From: Enterococcus sp. 5H
Lineage (GTDB): Bacteria > Bacillota > Bacilli > Lactobacillales > Enterococcaceae
Assembly: GCF_028128615.1 (NCBI RefSeq)
Contig: NZ_AMDP01000002.1
Coordinates: 372,001 to 436,000 of the forward strand
Direction: 5' to 3'
DNA length: 64,000 nucleotides
Below the pieces are notes generated by a model. It was not told where the DNA came from, made no database searches, and worked only from the letters and a program-made list of their open reading frames with translations. Below, piece by piece: positions 33,536 through 43,474 of the stretch; position 1 is the first letter of the stretch; the number at the start of each line of letters is the position of its first letter. Position numbers and translations under genes: made by a program.

Positions 33536-34567
33536 ATGGAACCTTACTTTATTTTAGCTTTATTTGGACATGGATACAAGGCAAGAACATCAACTTTGTA
33601 CCATCTTTTAAAAGGCAAGCGGACAACGTCAGTATTACTCTATGGTTTCTTATATGATAATTTACGCTTTTTTCAATTGACACCCGAACTAACTGAAAGA
33701 CAATTTAATAAGATGTTGAATCAATTATTCGAACAGAAGTTACTCCAATTAGATGGGGGAAGTGAAGCCCAAATAACCGATCAAGGATTACAGGTGTTTA
33801 GACAAATATCCTATTTTTATGAACATCTTGATAATTACCGTTTCGGCAAAACTGATGTAGCTATTTGGCGTTTGTTGCAATTCACGGTTCAAGTTGTGTC
33901 CCATTTATCTTATACTGACAAAAACTATATTCCACTGGAACAATCACCGCTATACCAACAACAAGTAAAATCTTTGCTTAGATCATTACCAAAAGCGCAG
34001 TTAATTAAAGCTTCAAAACAAGAATGGCAGCAAATATTTTCTTTTTTACCAAAAGAACAAGCCAATTTTTTTGCTCGACAATTTTCAGGATATCACACAA
34101 TTGGTAAAACTTCTGCTCAATTATTAGAACCTGAGCTTAACAAGCTTGAACGATTTTTAACTGTAAAAGATGCATTGCATCAGTTATTAGCACTTATTTT
34201 ATCATTGGAAGAAAATAGTTTGTTACGAAAGCTTATTCTGCCGTATATAAAGCAAAATGAAAATCAAAGTATGAATGAAACGAGTCAATACCTAAAGTAT
34301 AATCTTTCATTAGATGAGTTAGCGAAACAGAGAAATTTAAAAAAGAGTACGGTTCAAGATCATCTATTAGAATTAGCCTTAGCTAGTGATTTTCCTTTTG
34401 AACAATATTTGTCTGAAGAAAGTGAGATCTCCTTGAACAAGTTAGTAACTCCCTATCAAAACTGGATTTATCAGGAAGAAAAACAAAAACAGCCACAACT
34501 TGATTATTTTGAGTTTCGGCTGTATCAAATAAAAAAACTTAAAGAAGAAAGAGAAGCGGACAAATGA
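33536..34567 (+). CDS. ypbB: YpbB-like helix-turn-helix domain protein
   Basis: The 343-residue protein is of the YpbB type: an N-terminal winged-helix-like region, a helical middle and a C-terminal HRDC-less helix-turn-helix segment near residues 255-285 (SLDELAKQRNLKKSTVQDHLLEL). It overlaps the RecQ helicase gene by 4 nt (ATGA), so the two are translated together. A role in RecQ function is likely but undefined. The equivalent gene pair in B. subtilis also lies beside fer. Confidence 0.85.
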   Translation: MEPYFILALFGHGYKARTSTLYHLLKGKRTTSVLLYGFLYDNLRFFQLTPELTERQFNKMLNQLFEQKLLQLDGGSEAQITDQGLQVFRQISYFYEHLDNYRFGKTDVAIWRLLQFTVQVVSHLSYTDKNYIPLEQSPLYQQQVKSLLRSLPKAQLIKASKQEWQQIFSFLPKEQANFFARQFSGYHTIGKTSAQLLEPELNKLERFLTVKDALHQLLALILSLEENSLLRKLILPYIKQNENQSMNETSQYLKYNLSLDELAKQRNLKKSTVQDHLLELALASDFPFEQYLSEESEISLNKLVTPYQNWIYQEEKQKQPQLDYFEFRLYQIKKLKEEREADK

Positions 34568-36000
34568 TTTTGGAAGAAGCTTTATATCAAAATTTTGGAT
34601 TCCAAACATTCAAGCCAGGACAAAAGGAAGTTATCCAAGCACTTTTGAATAAACAGGATACACTAGCTGTTTTGCCAACCGGAACAGGGAAATCACTGTG
34701 CTATCAAATGGTGGGGAAATTACTTGTGGGAACAGTCCTGATTGTTTCACCGCTGTTATCGCTAATGGAAGATCAAGTAATACAGCTGCAAAAAAAAGGC
34801 GAAACACGTGTAATTGCACTTAATAGTAGTTTGTCATTTATGGAAAAACAATACGTCTTAGCCAATTTAAGCAGTTACAAGTATATATTGATAAGTCCGG
34901 AAACGTTAACGCAAAAAGAAGTGCGACAACAAATTTCTCGTTTAAATATTGCTTTATTTGTTGTGGATGAAGCTCATTGTGTTTCGCAATGGGGCGTAGA
35001 TTTCCGTCCGGAATATACAAAATTAGCTCAAATTCAAAAAGAATGCGGAAACCCATTAACATTGGCATTAACGGCAACCGCTACAGCTGATGTAAAACAA
35101 GACATTCTTCAACAAGTTTTTTCTAAAAGTGAAAATATCAAAGAAATTATTTATTCAGTGAATCGGCCAAATATAGCATTAATTGTGGATAAAACCGATG
35201 AAAAAGCAGCAAAGTTGTTAAATTATTTAAGTCAATTAAAAAATAAAGGAATTATTTATTGTGCAACTAGAAAAACCGCTGAAAAACTGGATCGTCTAAT
35301 AAAAGAGCAAACAGATTTGAAATCGGCGTTTTATCATGGTGGTTTAACGGCAAATGAACGAAGTTTACTTCAACAACAATTTGTTTCGAATCAATTAGAT
35401 GTTTTATGTGCAACAAATGCTTTTGGTATGGGAATTGATAAGCCTGATGTCCGTTTTGTTATTCACTATGATTGTCCTGATAGTTTGGAAAATTATGTCC
35501 AAGAATTTGGTAGAGCTGGCAGAGATGGACAGCCAAGCGTAGCTATTTTACTCTATCAAAAAGGGGATGAATCCATTCATTACTATTTTCAAACAGAAAC
35601 TCGTCAAGATCGAGAAGTCTTAAATCAACTATTCACTGATAAAACGGAAATCCGAGAAGAAGTTTTAACAAATTTGAATGAAATTCAGCAAAAATGGGTT
35701 CAGGGTTTTCTAGAAAAAGAATATACTTTTGAAGAATTAGAACAAAGATTATTAAGAAAAGAGAAAGATCGTTATCGACAGTTAAGTAGTATGTTAAACT
35801 ATATCAACGAAGCTAAATGCCGTCGTGAGTTTATTCAGCATTATTTTTCAGAAAAAATTAGTAAAAAAACGCAGAAAAATTGCTGTGACTGCTGTGGCTT
35901 ATTCTTTGACAATTATCAAGCTCAAATAGTACAATCACCAGAAGAAAAAGAAATCTCTGAACAATGGGAGGACATTTTACTAAGATTATTTAAAGAATGA
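34564..36000 (+). CDS. recQ: RecQ-family ATP-dependent DNA helicase (RecS type)
   Basis: The 478-residue 3'-5' helicase has Walker A LPTGTGKSLCYQM, motif II DEAHCVSQWG, motif III ALTATAT and motif VI QEFGRAGRDGQPS. The C-terminal zinc-binding region contains CRREF and CCDCC cysteines. There is no HRDC domain, so it is shorter than E. coli RecQ and matches B. subtilis RecS. It acts in recombinational repair and replication-fork processing. It is cotranscribed with ypbB. Confidence 0.94.
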   Translation: MILEEALYQNFGFQTFKPGQKEVIQALLNKQDTLAVLPTGTGKSLCYQMVGKLLVGTVLIVSPLLSLMEDQVIQLQKKGETRVIALNSSLSFMEKQYVLANLSSYKYILISPETLTQKEVRQQISRLNIALFVVDEAHCVSQWGVDFRPEYTKLAQIQKECGNPLTLALTATATADVKQDILQQVFSKSENIKEIIYSVNRPNIALIVDKTDEKAAKLLNYLSQLKNKGIIYCATRKTAEKLDRLIKEQTDLKSAFYHGGLTANERSLLQQQFVSNQLDVLCATNAFGMGIDKPDVRFVIHYDCPDSLENYVQEFGRAGRDGQPSVAILLYQKGDESIHYYFQTETRQDREVLNQLFTDKTEIREEVLTNLNEIQQKWVQGFLEKEYTFEELEQRLLRKEKDRYRQLSSMLNYINEAKCRREFIQHYFSEKISKKTQKNCCDCCGLFFDNYQAQIVQSPEEKEISEQWEDILLRLFKE

Positions 36001-36079
36001 AAATAATCTTTTTTTAAACTGCAGTTCACAAAAAGCTGTGGTATAATAACAAACGAGAGAATTTTAGGAGGAACAATAC

Positions 36080-36604
36080 GTGAGTAAAAGAGATAAGAAA
36101 AAAACATCAGGAGCACGTGAACCTTGGGAGCAATCAATCTATGATACTGATAAAGATACTGGCAGTTCCCGTTCAGAGAAACGTCAACAAAAAAAAGGAA
36201 ATACGGTATTTCTGACTATTTTAGTTATCTTGCTACTATTGATTATTGCTTTACCAGTAGGTACCTATCTTTATGTAATGAGAGATAATTCTAGCGATAA
36301 TAAAAATGCGAGCCAACCTTCATCATCTGTCGTTGTTCAATCTTCAACAAAAGAAAGTAGCTCAGAATCAACTGCTGCGTCTAGTGAAGCACAAGAGCAA
36401 TCAACTGCAGAAGCTGAAACACCAGCGGAAACTACGCCAACTACTCAAGCTGACGAAGCAGCGGTCTATACAGAAGTACTTAGCGGCGAAGGTCCCAATC
36501 AGGTTGCGACAAGAAATGGAATTACAACGGAAGAGCTATTGCAATTAAATGGTTTAAGCTTAGATTCTGTTTTACAGCCAGGTCAATCTTTACGTGTTAA
36601 ATAA
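36080..36604 (+). CDS. LysM-domain membrane-anchored protein
   Basis: The 174-residue protein has a charged cytoplasmic N-terminus (1-42), one membrane helix (about 43-67, FLTILVILLLLIIALPVGTYLY) and a long Ser/Thr/Ala/Glu-rich extracellular linker. The C-terminal LysM domain (about 128-174; GEGPNQVATRNGITTEELLQLNGL) binds peptidoglycan. This is the YpbE position and architecture. Its role at the wall is unknown. The GTG start has AGGAGG upstream. Confidence 0.88.
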   Translation: MSKRDKKKTSGAREPWEQSIYDTDKDTGSSRSEKRQQKKGNTVFLTILVILLLLIIALPVGTYLYVMRDNSSDNKNASQPSSSVVVQSSTKESSSESTAASSEAQEQSTAEAETPAETTPTTQADEAAVYTEVLSGEGPNQVATRNGITTEELLQLNGLSLDSVLQPGQSLRVK

Positions 36605-36613
36605 ATTAGGTAA

Positions 36614-36643
36614 AAGTTAACAGTTGCTTCTGTTAACTTCTTT
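36614..36643 (+). terminator. Terminator after LysM gene
   Basis: AAGTTAACAG pairs perfectly with CTGTTAACTT, with a weak T tail. Confidence 0.65.
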
Positions 36644-36657
36644 GCCTTGTTAATCGG

Positions 36658-36700
36658 GGGTCTGAAGCAAAACGAATCATGTTTTGTACCAGACTCTTTT
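36658..36700 (+). terminator. Second terminator before cmk
   Basis: GTCTG-GCAAAAC pairs with GTTTTG-CAGAC and is followed by TCTTTT. It resembles the short GAGACTGGGACA-type intergenic hairpins. Confidence 0.6.
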
Positions 36701-36727
36701 ACTATGTAGTCACTAAAGGAGTTTATT

Positions 36728-37402
36728 ATGAAAAAAATTAGTATAGCAATTGATGGTCCAGCATCATCTGGGAAAAGTACGGTAGCTAAGATTTTAGCTA
36801 AGCAATTAAATTATATTTATTGTGACACAGGAGCTATGTATCGAGCGCTGACTTATTTGGCAATTAAAGAAAATGTTGATTTTGAAAATGAGTCGGGTCT
36901 TGTTGAACTATGTTTAGCTCATACTATTTCATTTAAGCAAACCGAGGCAGAACAACTAGTTTTTATCGATGATAGGGAAGTAACGAAAGAAATTAGACAA
37001 CCTGATGTGACAAATTCTGTTTCAATAGTGGCAAAACACGCGCTTGTTCGTGAAAAATTGGTGCAATTACAACAAAAAATTGGTGAAGCTGGCGGAGTAG
37101 TAATGGACGGACGTGATATTGGTACGGCAGTTCTGCCTGATGCAGAAGTGAAAATTTTTTTAGTTGCAAGTGTAGAAGAAAGAGCGCAACGGCGTTACAA
37201 AGAAAATCAGGAAAAAGGGATTCAAACAGATTTTGAAACATTAAAAAAAGAAATTGAACACCGTGATTATTTGGATTCAACACGTGAAGTATCACCGCTA
37301 AAACAAGCAATTGATGCTGTTAAAATTGATACGACAGGGATGAACATTACTGAAGTCGTTCAAGCTATAGAATCCGTTATACAGCAGAAGAATATCAACT
37401 AA
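36728..37402 (+). CDS. cmk: Cytidylate kinase
   Basis: This 224-residue kinase phosphorylates CMP and dCMP with ATP. It has the P-loop [12 protein letters not shown] at about 9-20, the [12 protein letters not shown] substrate region, [20 protein letters not shown] and the lid [10 protein letters not shown]. Length is normal for the long type-II CMP kinases. It lies upstream of rpsA as in most Firmicutes. AAAGGAG precedes the ATG. Confidence 0.97.
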   Translation: MKKISIAIDGPASSGKSTVAKILAKQLNYIYCDTGAMYRALTYLAIKENVDFENESGLVELCLAHTISFKQTEAEQLVFIDDREVTKEIRQPDVTNSVSIVAKHALVREKLVQLQQKIGEAGGVVMDGRDIGTAVLPDAEVKIFLVASVEERAQRRYKENQEKGIQTDFETLKKEIEHRDYLDSTREVSPLKQAIDAVKIDTTGMNITEVVQAIESVIQQKNIN

Positions 37403-37607
37403 ATTCCCATGGTTACACGCTATCTAACTCGATTTATAGAAATTGAAATGACACTTTATTTGTCTTTAAGATAGAAAAGTACTTCTTATTTTGAAGAAAA
37501 ACTAGAAAATAAGAGAAATCGCTTTATTTTTTTGATAAAATCCCTTACTATAAAGGGAGTAGGTCAGTTTTTACGAATTTTTTGGTGGCATAGGAGGATA
37601 AGTATTC

Positions 37608-38819
37608 ATGACAGAAGACAAACAAGTGGAAAACAACAACGAAACAATGGAAGCTGCATTGAACAGTTTTCAAGAAGTAAGCGTCGGTGACATCGTTAAA
37701 GGTGAAGTGCTTGCTGTTGAAGACAAACAAGTGATTGTAGGTATTGAAGGTGCTGGAGTTGAAGGTGTTGTACCAGCAAAAGAATTATCTACAACTCAAG
37801 TAGAAGATATCAACGAACTAGTAAAAGTCGGTGATACTTTGGATTTAGTTGTAATCACATCAATTGGCAAAGACAAAGAAAATGGCAGTTATTTACTTTC
37901 TAAACGCCGTTTGGATGCTAAAAAAATCTGGGAAGAAATCGAACAAGATTTCCAATCTGGAAAAATTATTGAAGCGCCTGTTACCAACGTAGTTAAAGGC
38001 GGCTTAGTTGTTGATGTCGGTGTACGTGGGTTTGTGCCAGCATCAATGGTAGAAGATCATTTTGTAGCTGATTTTTCAGAATACAAAGGTCAAACATTAG
38101 CATTTAAAATTATTGAAATTGAACCATCTGAAAACCGGTTGATTTTGTCTCATAAAGCAGTCGTTGAAGCTGAGAAAAGTTCCAAGAAAAAAGACATTCT
38201 TGCTCAACTTCATGATGGAGATATCGTTGAAGGTAAAGTTGCTCGTTTAACAGACTTTGGAGCATTTATTGATTTAGGCGGTATTGACGGTTTAGTTCAC
38301 GTTTCTGAAATTGCGCATCAACATGTTGGCAAACCAAGTGATGTGTTGACTGTCGGTGACGATGTAAAAGTTAAGATCTTATCAATTAATCCTGACGAAG
38401 AACGTGTTTCTTTATCAATTAAAGAAACTTTAGCAGGACCGTGGGAGGATATTGAAACTAAGGCAGCAGTTGGCTCTGTTCTTGATGGTACAGTAAAACG
38501 CTTAACTAGTTTTGGTGCTTTTGTTGAAGTATTCCCAGGTGTTGAAGGCTTAGTTCACATTTCTCAAATTTCACATAAACATATTGCAACACCTCATGAA
38601 GTCTTACAAGAAGGTGAAGCAGTTAAAGTGAAAGTATTAGAAGTTAATCCGGATGAACACCGTATAGCCTTAAGTATTAAAGCATTAGAAGCGAAACCTG
38701 AATCTCAGGAAGAACCAAAAGATGTCCAAGAATATGAATTGCCAGAAGAAAATACTGGTTTTACAATGGGCGATATTTTAGGTGATGCTTTAAAAGATCA
38801 TGATACAGATTCTGAATAA
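37608..38819 (+). CDS. rpsA: Ribosomal protein bS1-like, four S1 domains
   Basis: The 403-residue RNA-binding protein has four S1 domains, at about 24-93, 110-176, 197-265 and 282-351. The last two are the most canonical (GKVARLTDFGAFIDLGGIDGLVH, GTVKRLTSFGAFVEV). It is shorter than the six-domain proteobacterial S1, as usual for Gram-positives, and an acidic tail ends it. It probably aids translation initiation on structured or leaderless mRNAs. It lies between cmk and an inserted regulator/dehydrogenase pair, and has its own terminator. Confidence 0.95.
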   Translation: MTEDKQVENNNETMEAALNSFQEVSVGDIVKGEVLAVEDKQVIVGIEGAGVEGVVPAKELSTTQVEDINELVKVGDTLDLVVITSIGKDKENGSYLLSKRRLDAKKIWEEIEQDFQSGKIIEAPVTNVVKGGLVVDVGVRGFVPASMVEDHFVADFSEYKGQTLAFKIIEIEPSENRLILSHKAVVEAEKSSKKKDILAQLHDGDIVEGKVARLTDFGAFIDLGGIDGLVHVSEIAHQHVGKPSDVLTVGDDVKVKILSINPDEERVSLSIKETLAGPWEDIETKAAVGSVLDGTVKRLTSFGAFVEVFPGVEGLVHISQISHKHIATPHEVLQEGEAVKVKVLEVNPDEHRIALSIKALEAKPESQEEPKDVQEYELPEENTGFTMGDILGDALKDHDTDSE

Positions 38820-38829
38820 ATAAATATTT

Positions 38830-38872
38830 CAAAGCGAGATAAGACTGATTTATGGTTTTATCTCGCTTTTTA
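38830..38872 (+). terminator. rpsA terminator
   Basis: AAAGCGAGATAA pairs with TTATCTCGCTTT and is followed by TT. Confidence 0.85.
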
Positions 38873-38889
38873 GTTCAAACCAGAAAATC

Positions 38890-38932
38890 AAAAAAGTAGC
38901 GTAGGCACAAAAATGTGATGCGCTACTTTTTT
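38890..38932. terminator. Terminator of AraC-type regulator gene (bidirectional)
   Basis: A perfect AAAAAAGTAGCG / CGCTACTTTTTT stem lies between convergent genes. Confidence 0.8.
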
Positions 38933-38939
38933 CTCATAC

Positions 38940-39716
38940 TTAATGATAAACTACTCTTAAATCAGCTGGTGTGTGAGCTCCTTGGTATAATTTACGAAAT
39001 TGATGTGGTGACTGACCGACTTTTTTCTTGAATAGCTTACTGAAATAGGTAGAATCGATATAACCAACTGTACCAGAAATTTCAGTGATGGATTCTTCAG
39101 TTCTCATTAACAATTGTTTAGCTTTTTCAATCCGATAAGTAGTCAAATAATCAATAAAGTTCATTCCGACAGTTTCTTTAAAAAAGCGACTAGTATAATG
39201 TCGATTTAGATGCATAATATCTGCTAAAGTAGCTAGATTAATTTCTTCATTGTAGTGATCGTGTATGTAGTCAAGTATGGTATTAATTTGTTCTTTTGCC
39301 AAAACTGTAGGTTTGTTGTTCAATACATCCATTAATGAAACTTGGTTTAAAGATTTAACACTACGGTCAATGGCAAATTTTAATTCATTAGAGTCAATCG
39401 GTGTAAGTAAGTAATCAATTACGCTGCATCGTAACGCTTGATGAACACTTTGGAAATCAGTACATGCTGTTAAAATGATTACTTTGATATTCGGAAATTG
39501 TTGTACAATTTCTCGTTTAACAAGAAAACCATCTACATCCAAATGATCGATCGCAATTAGCAAAATTTCTGGAACATATTTTTCGGCAATCATTAATGCT
39601 TCCGCTTGTGTGCTGGCAAAAGGTAAAATTTTAATATTCATAAAAGAATCATGGATGGTCTGTTGAAGTAAATTTTGTTCACTTGAGTCATTACTGGCAA
39701 TTAGTAATCGGCACAT
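38940..39716 (-). CDS. Response-regulator-like AraC family regulator with atypical receiver
   Basis: The 258-residue protein has an N-terminal receiver-like domain (1-120) and a C-terminal AraC double helix-turn-helix (about 150-250; LATLADIMHLNRHYTSRFFKE and ITEISGTVGYIDSTYFSKLFKK). The receiver keeps the fold (ILTACTDF, VIDYLLTP) but not the chemistry. The acidic pair expected near residues 8-9 is S-N, the phosphoacceptor position aligned to the VDG turn is A55, and the conserved lysine is T105. No sensor kinase gene adjoins it. It is divergent from an aldehyde dehydrogenase gene, its likely target. It may respond to a ligand or partner rather than to phosphorylation. Confidence 0.87.
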   Translation of the reverse strand: MCRLLIASNDSSEQNLLQQTIHDSFMNIKILPFASTQAEALMIAEKYVPEILLIAIDHLDVDGFLVKREIVQQFPNIKVIILTACTDFQSVHQALRCSVIDYLLTPIDSNELKFAIDRSVKSLNQVSLMDVLNNKPTVLAKEQINTILDYIHDHYNEEINLATLADIMHLNRHYTSRFFKETVGMNFIDYLTTYRIEKAKQLLMRTEESITEISGTVGYIDSTYFSKLFKKKVGQSPHQFRKLYQGAHTPADLRVVYH

Positions 39717-39795
39717 AAAAAGTCCTCCATTTCATATATATAAATAATTATTGTCGTTTGTGAATATTACTTTATGACTCTATCATACTATTAAT

Positions 39796-39926
39796 AAACA
39801 GCGCTTTCAATACCGAATATTTGTGAAAAAAATACATTCAAAGAAGTAGATTTTGTCCATAATTTTCATAAAAATCTCCCTAACAAATTTGGCTAAATGA
39901 ATTAACATTAGTTTGTAAGCGTTATA
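39796..39926. promoter_or_regulatory. Divergent regulatory region with two cre-like sites
   Basis: Two sequences resemble the CcpA cre consensus: TGAAAGCGCTGTTT read on the minus strand (about 39797-39810) and TGTAAGCGTTATAC on the + strand (about 39914-39928). Each departs at the final CA. They flank the intergenic space between the AraC-type regulator and the aldehyde dehydrogenase gene. Confidence 0.35.
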
Positions 39927-39948
39927 CAGCGGAAGGGGAGAATAAAAA

Positions 39949-41289
39949 ATGATAGAAAAAATCAAGGTAGAAGAAATTGAAGTATTGGTAGAAAAGGCTA
40001 AACAAGCCCAAGCGGAATATGAAACTTTTACTCAACAACAAGTGGACAAGATTGTTAAAAATGTGTATCAGCAAACACTAGCTAATGCCGAAAAACTTGC
40101 AGTATTAGCAAATGAAGAAACTGGTTTTGGGAAAGTGTCAGATAAGGTAATCAAAAATACTTTTGCTAGTGAGCAAGTATATCAAAGTATTAAGGATGTT
40201 CCTACTGTAGGAATTATTAATCGAATTGAAGACAAAAAAATGATAGAAATTGGGATTCCTTTAGGTGTTGTTGCAGGGTTAATTCCATCAACAAACCCAA
40301 CTGCAACAACTATTTTTAAATCATTGATTGCACTAAAAACTAGAAATGCAATTGTTTTTTCGCCACATCCTAAAGCCTTAAAATCTATTTTAACAGCTGT
40401 TGAGATTATTGAACAAGCTGCTGTTGAAGCGGGAGCGCCCTCGGGATTGGTTCAAGTAATCCAGAATCCAACATTAGATGCAACCAGTGCACTAATGAAA
40501 CACGAAAATATTGCGTTGATTCTTGCAACTGGAGGAAAAGCAATGGTTCAAGCAGCCTATAGTTCAGGAAATCCTGCAATTGGTGTCGGACCAGGTAACG
40601 TTCCTGTCTTAATTGATGAAACAGCAGATCTTAAGCATGCAATTGACTGTGTTATAAGTAGTAAAACATTTGATAATGGCATAATTTGTGCTTCTGAACA
40701 AGCTCTAGTTGTTGATGCATCAGTAAAAGCATCCGTCATAAAAGAATTAAAAGAAAAACAAGCATATTTTATGAATTCAGAAGAATCTCAAAAGATAAGT
40801 CAATTTATTTTAAGAGAAACAGGTACTCTGAATCCTGAAATCGTTGGAAAAAGTGCTTTTGATGTAGCAAAATTAGTTGGACTAAATGTACCGGAAACGA
40901 CTACTATTTTAATTTCTGAACAAACGGAAATTAGTTCACACAATCCATATTCAAGAGAAAAATTAACACCAATTCTTGGACTTTATACCGTTGACTCATT
41001 TGAACAAGGGATTGCAACGTGTAAAGCTCTACTGGCAAATGAAGGAACTGGTCACACAGCAGTCATCCATACAACGACAGATGCTAATGCTGAACAATTT
41101 GGTTTGGAAATGAGAGCTTCCCGTATTTTGGTAAACACTTTAGGAGCTTTGGGAGCGATTGGTGCAACAACAGGATTAGCTCCGTCAATGACATTGGGCT
41201 GTGGCGCCATGGGAGGCAGCAGTACAACAGATAATATTACAGCTCATCATTTAATGAATGTGAAACGAATTGCTTATGGTGTTGAATAA
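39949..41289 (+). CDS. CoA-acylating aldehyde dehydrogenase
   Basis: The 446-residue protein matches the aldehyde dehydrogenase half of AdhE and the EutE/PduP enzymes. These oxidise acetaldehyde or propionaldehyde to the acyl-CoA with NAD. The catalytic cysteine is C247 in NGIICASEQ. LIPSTNPTATTIFK and GGKAMVQAAYSSG-PAIGVGPGNVP are family motifs. The iron-alcohol dehydrogenase half of AdhE is absent. No ethanolamine or propanediol microcompartment genes adjoin, and there is no obvious N-terminal encapsulation helix. The gene is divergent from the AraC-type regulator; GGAAGGGGAG precedes the ATG. Confidence 0.9.
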   Translation: MIEKIKVEEIEVLVEKAKQAQAEYETFTQQQVDKIVKNVYQQTLANAEKLAVLANEETGFGKVSDKVIKNTFASEQVYQSIKDVPTVGIINRIEDKKMIEIGIPLGVVAGLIPSTNPTATTIFKSLIALKTRNAIVFSPHPKALKSILTAVEIIEQAAVEAGAPSGLVQVIQNPTLDATSALMKHENIALILATGGKAMVQAAYSSGNPAIGVGPGNVPVLIDETADLKHAIDCVISSKTFDNGIICASEQALVVDASVKASVIKELKEKQAYFMNSEESQKISQFILRETGTLNPEIVGKSAFDVAKLVGLNVPETTTILISEQTEISSHNPYSREKLTPILGLYTVDSFEQGIATCKALLANEGTGHTAVIHTTTDANAEQFGLEMRASRILVNTLGALGAIGATTGLAPSMTLGCGAMGGSSTTDNITAHHLMNVKRIAYGVE

Positions 41290-41317
41290 ATAAGAATTAA
41301 ACATTTGATTTCTACTG

Positions 41318-41364
41318 ACCTATGATTGCAGTCATTTAATAACTGTAATCGTAGGTTGTTTATA
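41318..41364 (+). terminator. Terminator of aldehyde dehydrogenase gene
   Basis: ACCTATGATTGCAGT pairs with ACTGTAATCGTAGGT with two G-T pairs, followed by TGTTT. Confidence 0.7.
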
Positions 41365-41485
41365 TATCTGTGAGAAATGACGATTTTGAGTGTCTAATTT
41401 CACATATTTTATCAGTTTTTCTTGCATCTTAGACGCGCTTTAGGTAAACTAGTAAGGATTGAAAGCTGTCAAGGAGGTAGTTTGA

Positions 41486-42796
41486 ATGGCAAATCCAACA
41501 ATTGCAATTGTCGGTCGCCCAAATGTTGGGAAGTCGACAATTTTTAACCGGATAGCTGGTGAAAGAATCTCTATTGTAGAGGACACACCAGGAGTAACCA
41601 GAGATCGCATTTATACCACAGGAGAGTGGTTAGGACGCGAATTTAGTATTATTGATACAGGTGGAATTGATTTAGGTGACGAGCCTTTTATGGATCAAAT
41701 TAAGTATCAAGCAGAAATCGCAATTGAAGAAGCAGATGTAATCATTTTCGTCGCTAGTGGTAGAGAAGGTGTTACAGATGCCGATGAATTAGTTGCTAAA
41801 ATTTTGTACCGCAGCAAAAAACCAGTTATTTTAGCTGTAAATAAAGTAGACAATCCAGAAATGAGAAATGAAATTTATGAATTTTATTCTTTAGGATTAG
41901 GTGATCCATTCCCAGTTTCGGGAAGTCATGGCTTAGGCCTTGGAGATGTACTGGATGAAGCAGTGAAACACTTTTCGACTGAAATTGAGGAAGATGATGA
42001 AGATACAATCAAATTTAGTTTGATCGGTCGCCCGAATGTAGGGAAATCTTCATTAATTAATGCGATCCTTGGAGAAGAACGAGTGATTGTTTCTGAGATT
42101 GAAGGTACAACACGTGACGCGATTGATACGTATTTTGAATCAGAAGATGGTCAAAAATTCTTAATGATTGATACTGCGGGAATGCGCAAACGTGGGAAGG
42201 TCTACGAAAGTACAGAAAAATATAGTGTAATGCGTGCAATGCGTGCTATTGAGCGCTCAGACATTGTTCTAATGGTGTTAAACGCAGAAGAAGGTATTCG
42301 GGAGCAAGATAAGAAAGTTGCTGGATACGCTCATGAGGCAGGACGAGGTATTATTATCGTCGTTAATAAGTGGGATACTGTTGAAAAAGAAACGAATACT
42401 ATGCGTGATTTTGAAGAAGAAATTCGTGATGAGTTCCAATATTTAGATTATGCACCAATTATTTTTGTTTCAGCTCTGACAAAACAACGCTTAAATAAAT
42501 TACCTGACTTGATTGAAACAGTCAGCATGAATCAAAATTTACGAATTCCTTCAGCATTATTAAATGATGTAGTAATGGATGCGATCGCGATCAACCCAAC
42601 GCCAACAGACAAAGGTAAACGTTTGAAAGTATTTTATGCGACACAAGTAGCGATTAAACCCCCAACATTTGTTATTTTCGTAAATGAGGAAGAATTAATG
42701 CATTTTTCTTATGCAAGATTTTTAGAAAATCAAATTCGTAAAGCTTTTACTTTTGAAGGAACACCAATTAAAATTATTCCAAGAAGGCGTAAATAG
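41486..42796 (+). CDS. der: Ribosome biogenesis GTPase Der (EngA)
   Basis: This 436-residue tandem GTPase is needed for 50S subunit maturation. It has two G domains, each with an intact P-loop: [12 protein letters not shown] at about 8-19 and [12 protein letters not shown] near 182. NKVD and NKWD are the G4 motifs, and a KH-like C-terminal domain ends in the basic RRRK. Its position before hup is typical. An AAGGAGG site precedes the ATG. Confidence 0.98.
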   Translation: MANPTIAIVGRPNVGKSTIFNRIAGERISIVEDTPGVTRDRIYTTGEWLGREFSIIDTGGIDLGDEPFMDQIKYQAEIAIEEADVIIFVASGREGVTDADELVAKILYRSKKPVILAVNKVDNPEMRNEIYEFYSLGLGDPFPVSGSHGLGLGDVLDEAVKHFSTEIEEDDEDTIKFSLIGRPNVGKSSLINAILGEERVIVSEIEGTTRDAIDTYFESEDGQKFLMIDTAGMRKRGKVYESTEKYSVMRAMRAIERSDIVLMVLNAEEGIREQDKKVAGYAHEAGRGIIIVVNKWDTVEKETNTMRDFEEEIRDEFQYLDYAPIIFVSALTKQRLNKLPDLIETVSMNQNLRIPSALLNDVVMDAIAINPTPTDKGKRLKVFYATQVAIKPPTFVIFVNEEELMHFSYARFLENQIRKAFTFEGTPIKIIPRRRK

Positions 42797-43043
42797 CGCA
42801 TTTTACCACACTTTTTTCAAATGTACAAATAAATTCTTCAAGTTATAAAAAAAAATGACATTTTTAGAAAAAAGTGGTTAAAAAGCATCAAAAACCTTGC
42901 TATTACAAGCTTCCTATGATATCGTGATAACAGAATATTGAACCAATTCAATATTTATACGTCGTTTTTGGACCACTCAAAAATAAGCGTATTTAAGGTA
43001 TCTATTAGATATCCTATCCCTTGTTGAGGAGGTGAAATAATCC

Positions 43044-43319
43044 ATGGCAAATAAAGCAGAATTAATCGAAAACGTTGCATCTTCAACTGGTTTAACTAAA
43101 AAAGACGCAACTGCAGCAGTGGATGCTGTATTTTCAACAATCCAAGAATCTCTTGCTAAAGGTGAAAAAGTTCAATTAATCGGTTTTGGTAACTTTGAAG
43201 TACGCGAACGCGCTGCTCGTAAAGGACGTAACCCACAAACTGGTAAAGAAATTCAAATCGCTGCAAGTAAAGTACCTGCGTTCAAACCAGGTAAAGCGTT
43301 GAAAGATGCTGTTAAATAA
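43044..43319 (+). CDS. hup: DNA-binding protein HU
   Basis: This 91-residue nucleoid protein forms dimers that bend DNA. It starts [12 protein letters not shown] and has the beta-arm motif [24 protein letters not shown] with the conserved proline, and the end KALKDAVK. The 247 bp upstream are AT-rich and likely hold the promoter, but I cannot place it with confidence. GAGGAGG precedes the ATG. A perfect hairpin terminator follows. Confidence 0.98.
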   Translation: MANKAELIENVASSTGLTKKDATAAVDAVFSTIQESLAKGEKVQLIGFGNFEVRERAARKGRNPQTGKEIQIAASKVPAFKPGKALKDAVK

Positions 43320-43328
43320 GACAGTTCT

Positions 43329-43362
43329 AAGAACCCTTGATTATTCAAGGGTTCTTTCTTTA
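43329..43362 (+). terminator. hup terminator
   Basis: AAGAACCCTTGA pairs perfectly with TCAAGGGTTCTT around a 4-nt loop, followed by a T-rich tail. Confidence 0.92.
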
Positions 43363-43474
43363 TTTTGGATATAGTCTGTTAGAATGCACTTGAATTTTTC
43401 TTTTTTATTTGAAATCTCTATTTTTTATTTAAACTTCATGGTATATTAATAAGGAAATAGGGAGGAGATACATT

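Noticed and set aside
39949-41289. Truncated bifunctional AdhE
   Set aside because: The frame ends cleanly with its own terminator and has the length of solo EutE-type enzymes; no remnant of the alcohol dehydrogenase half follows.
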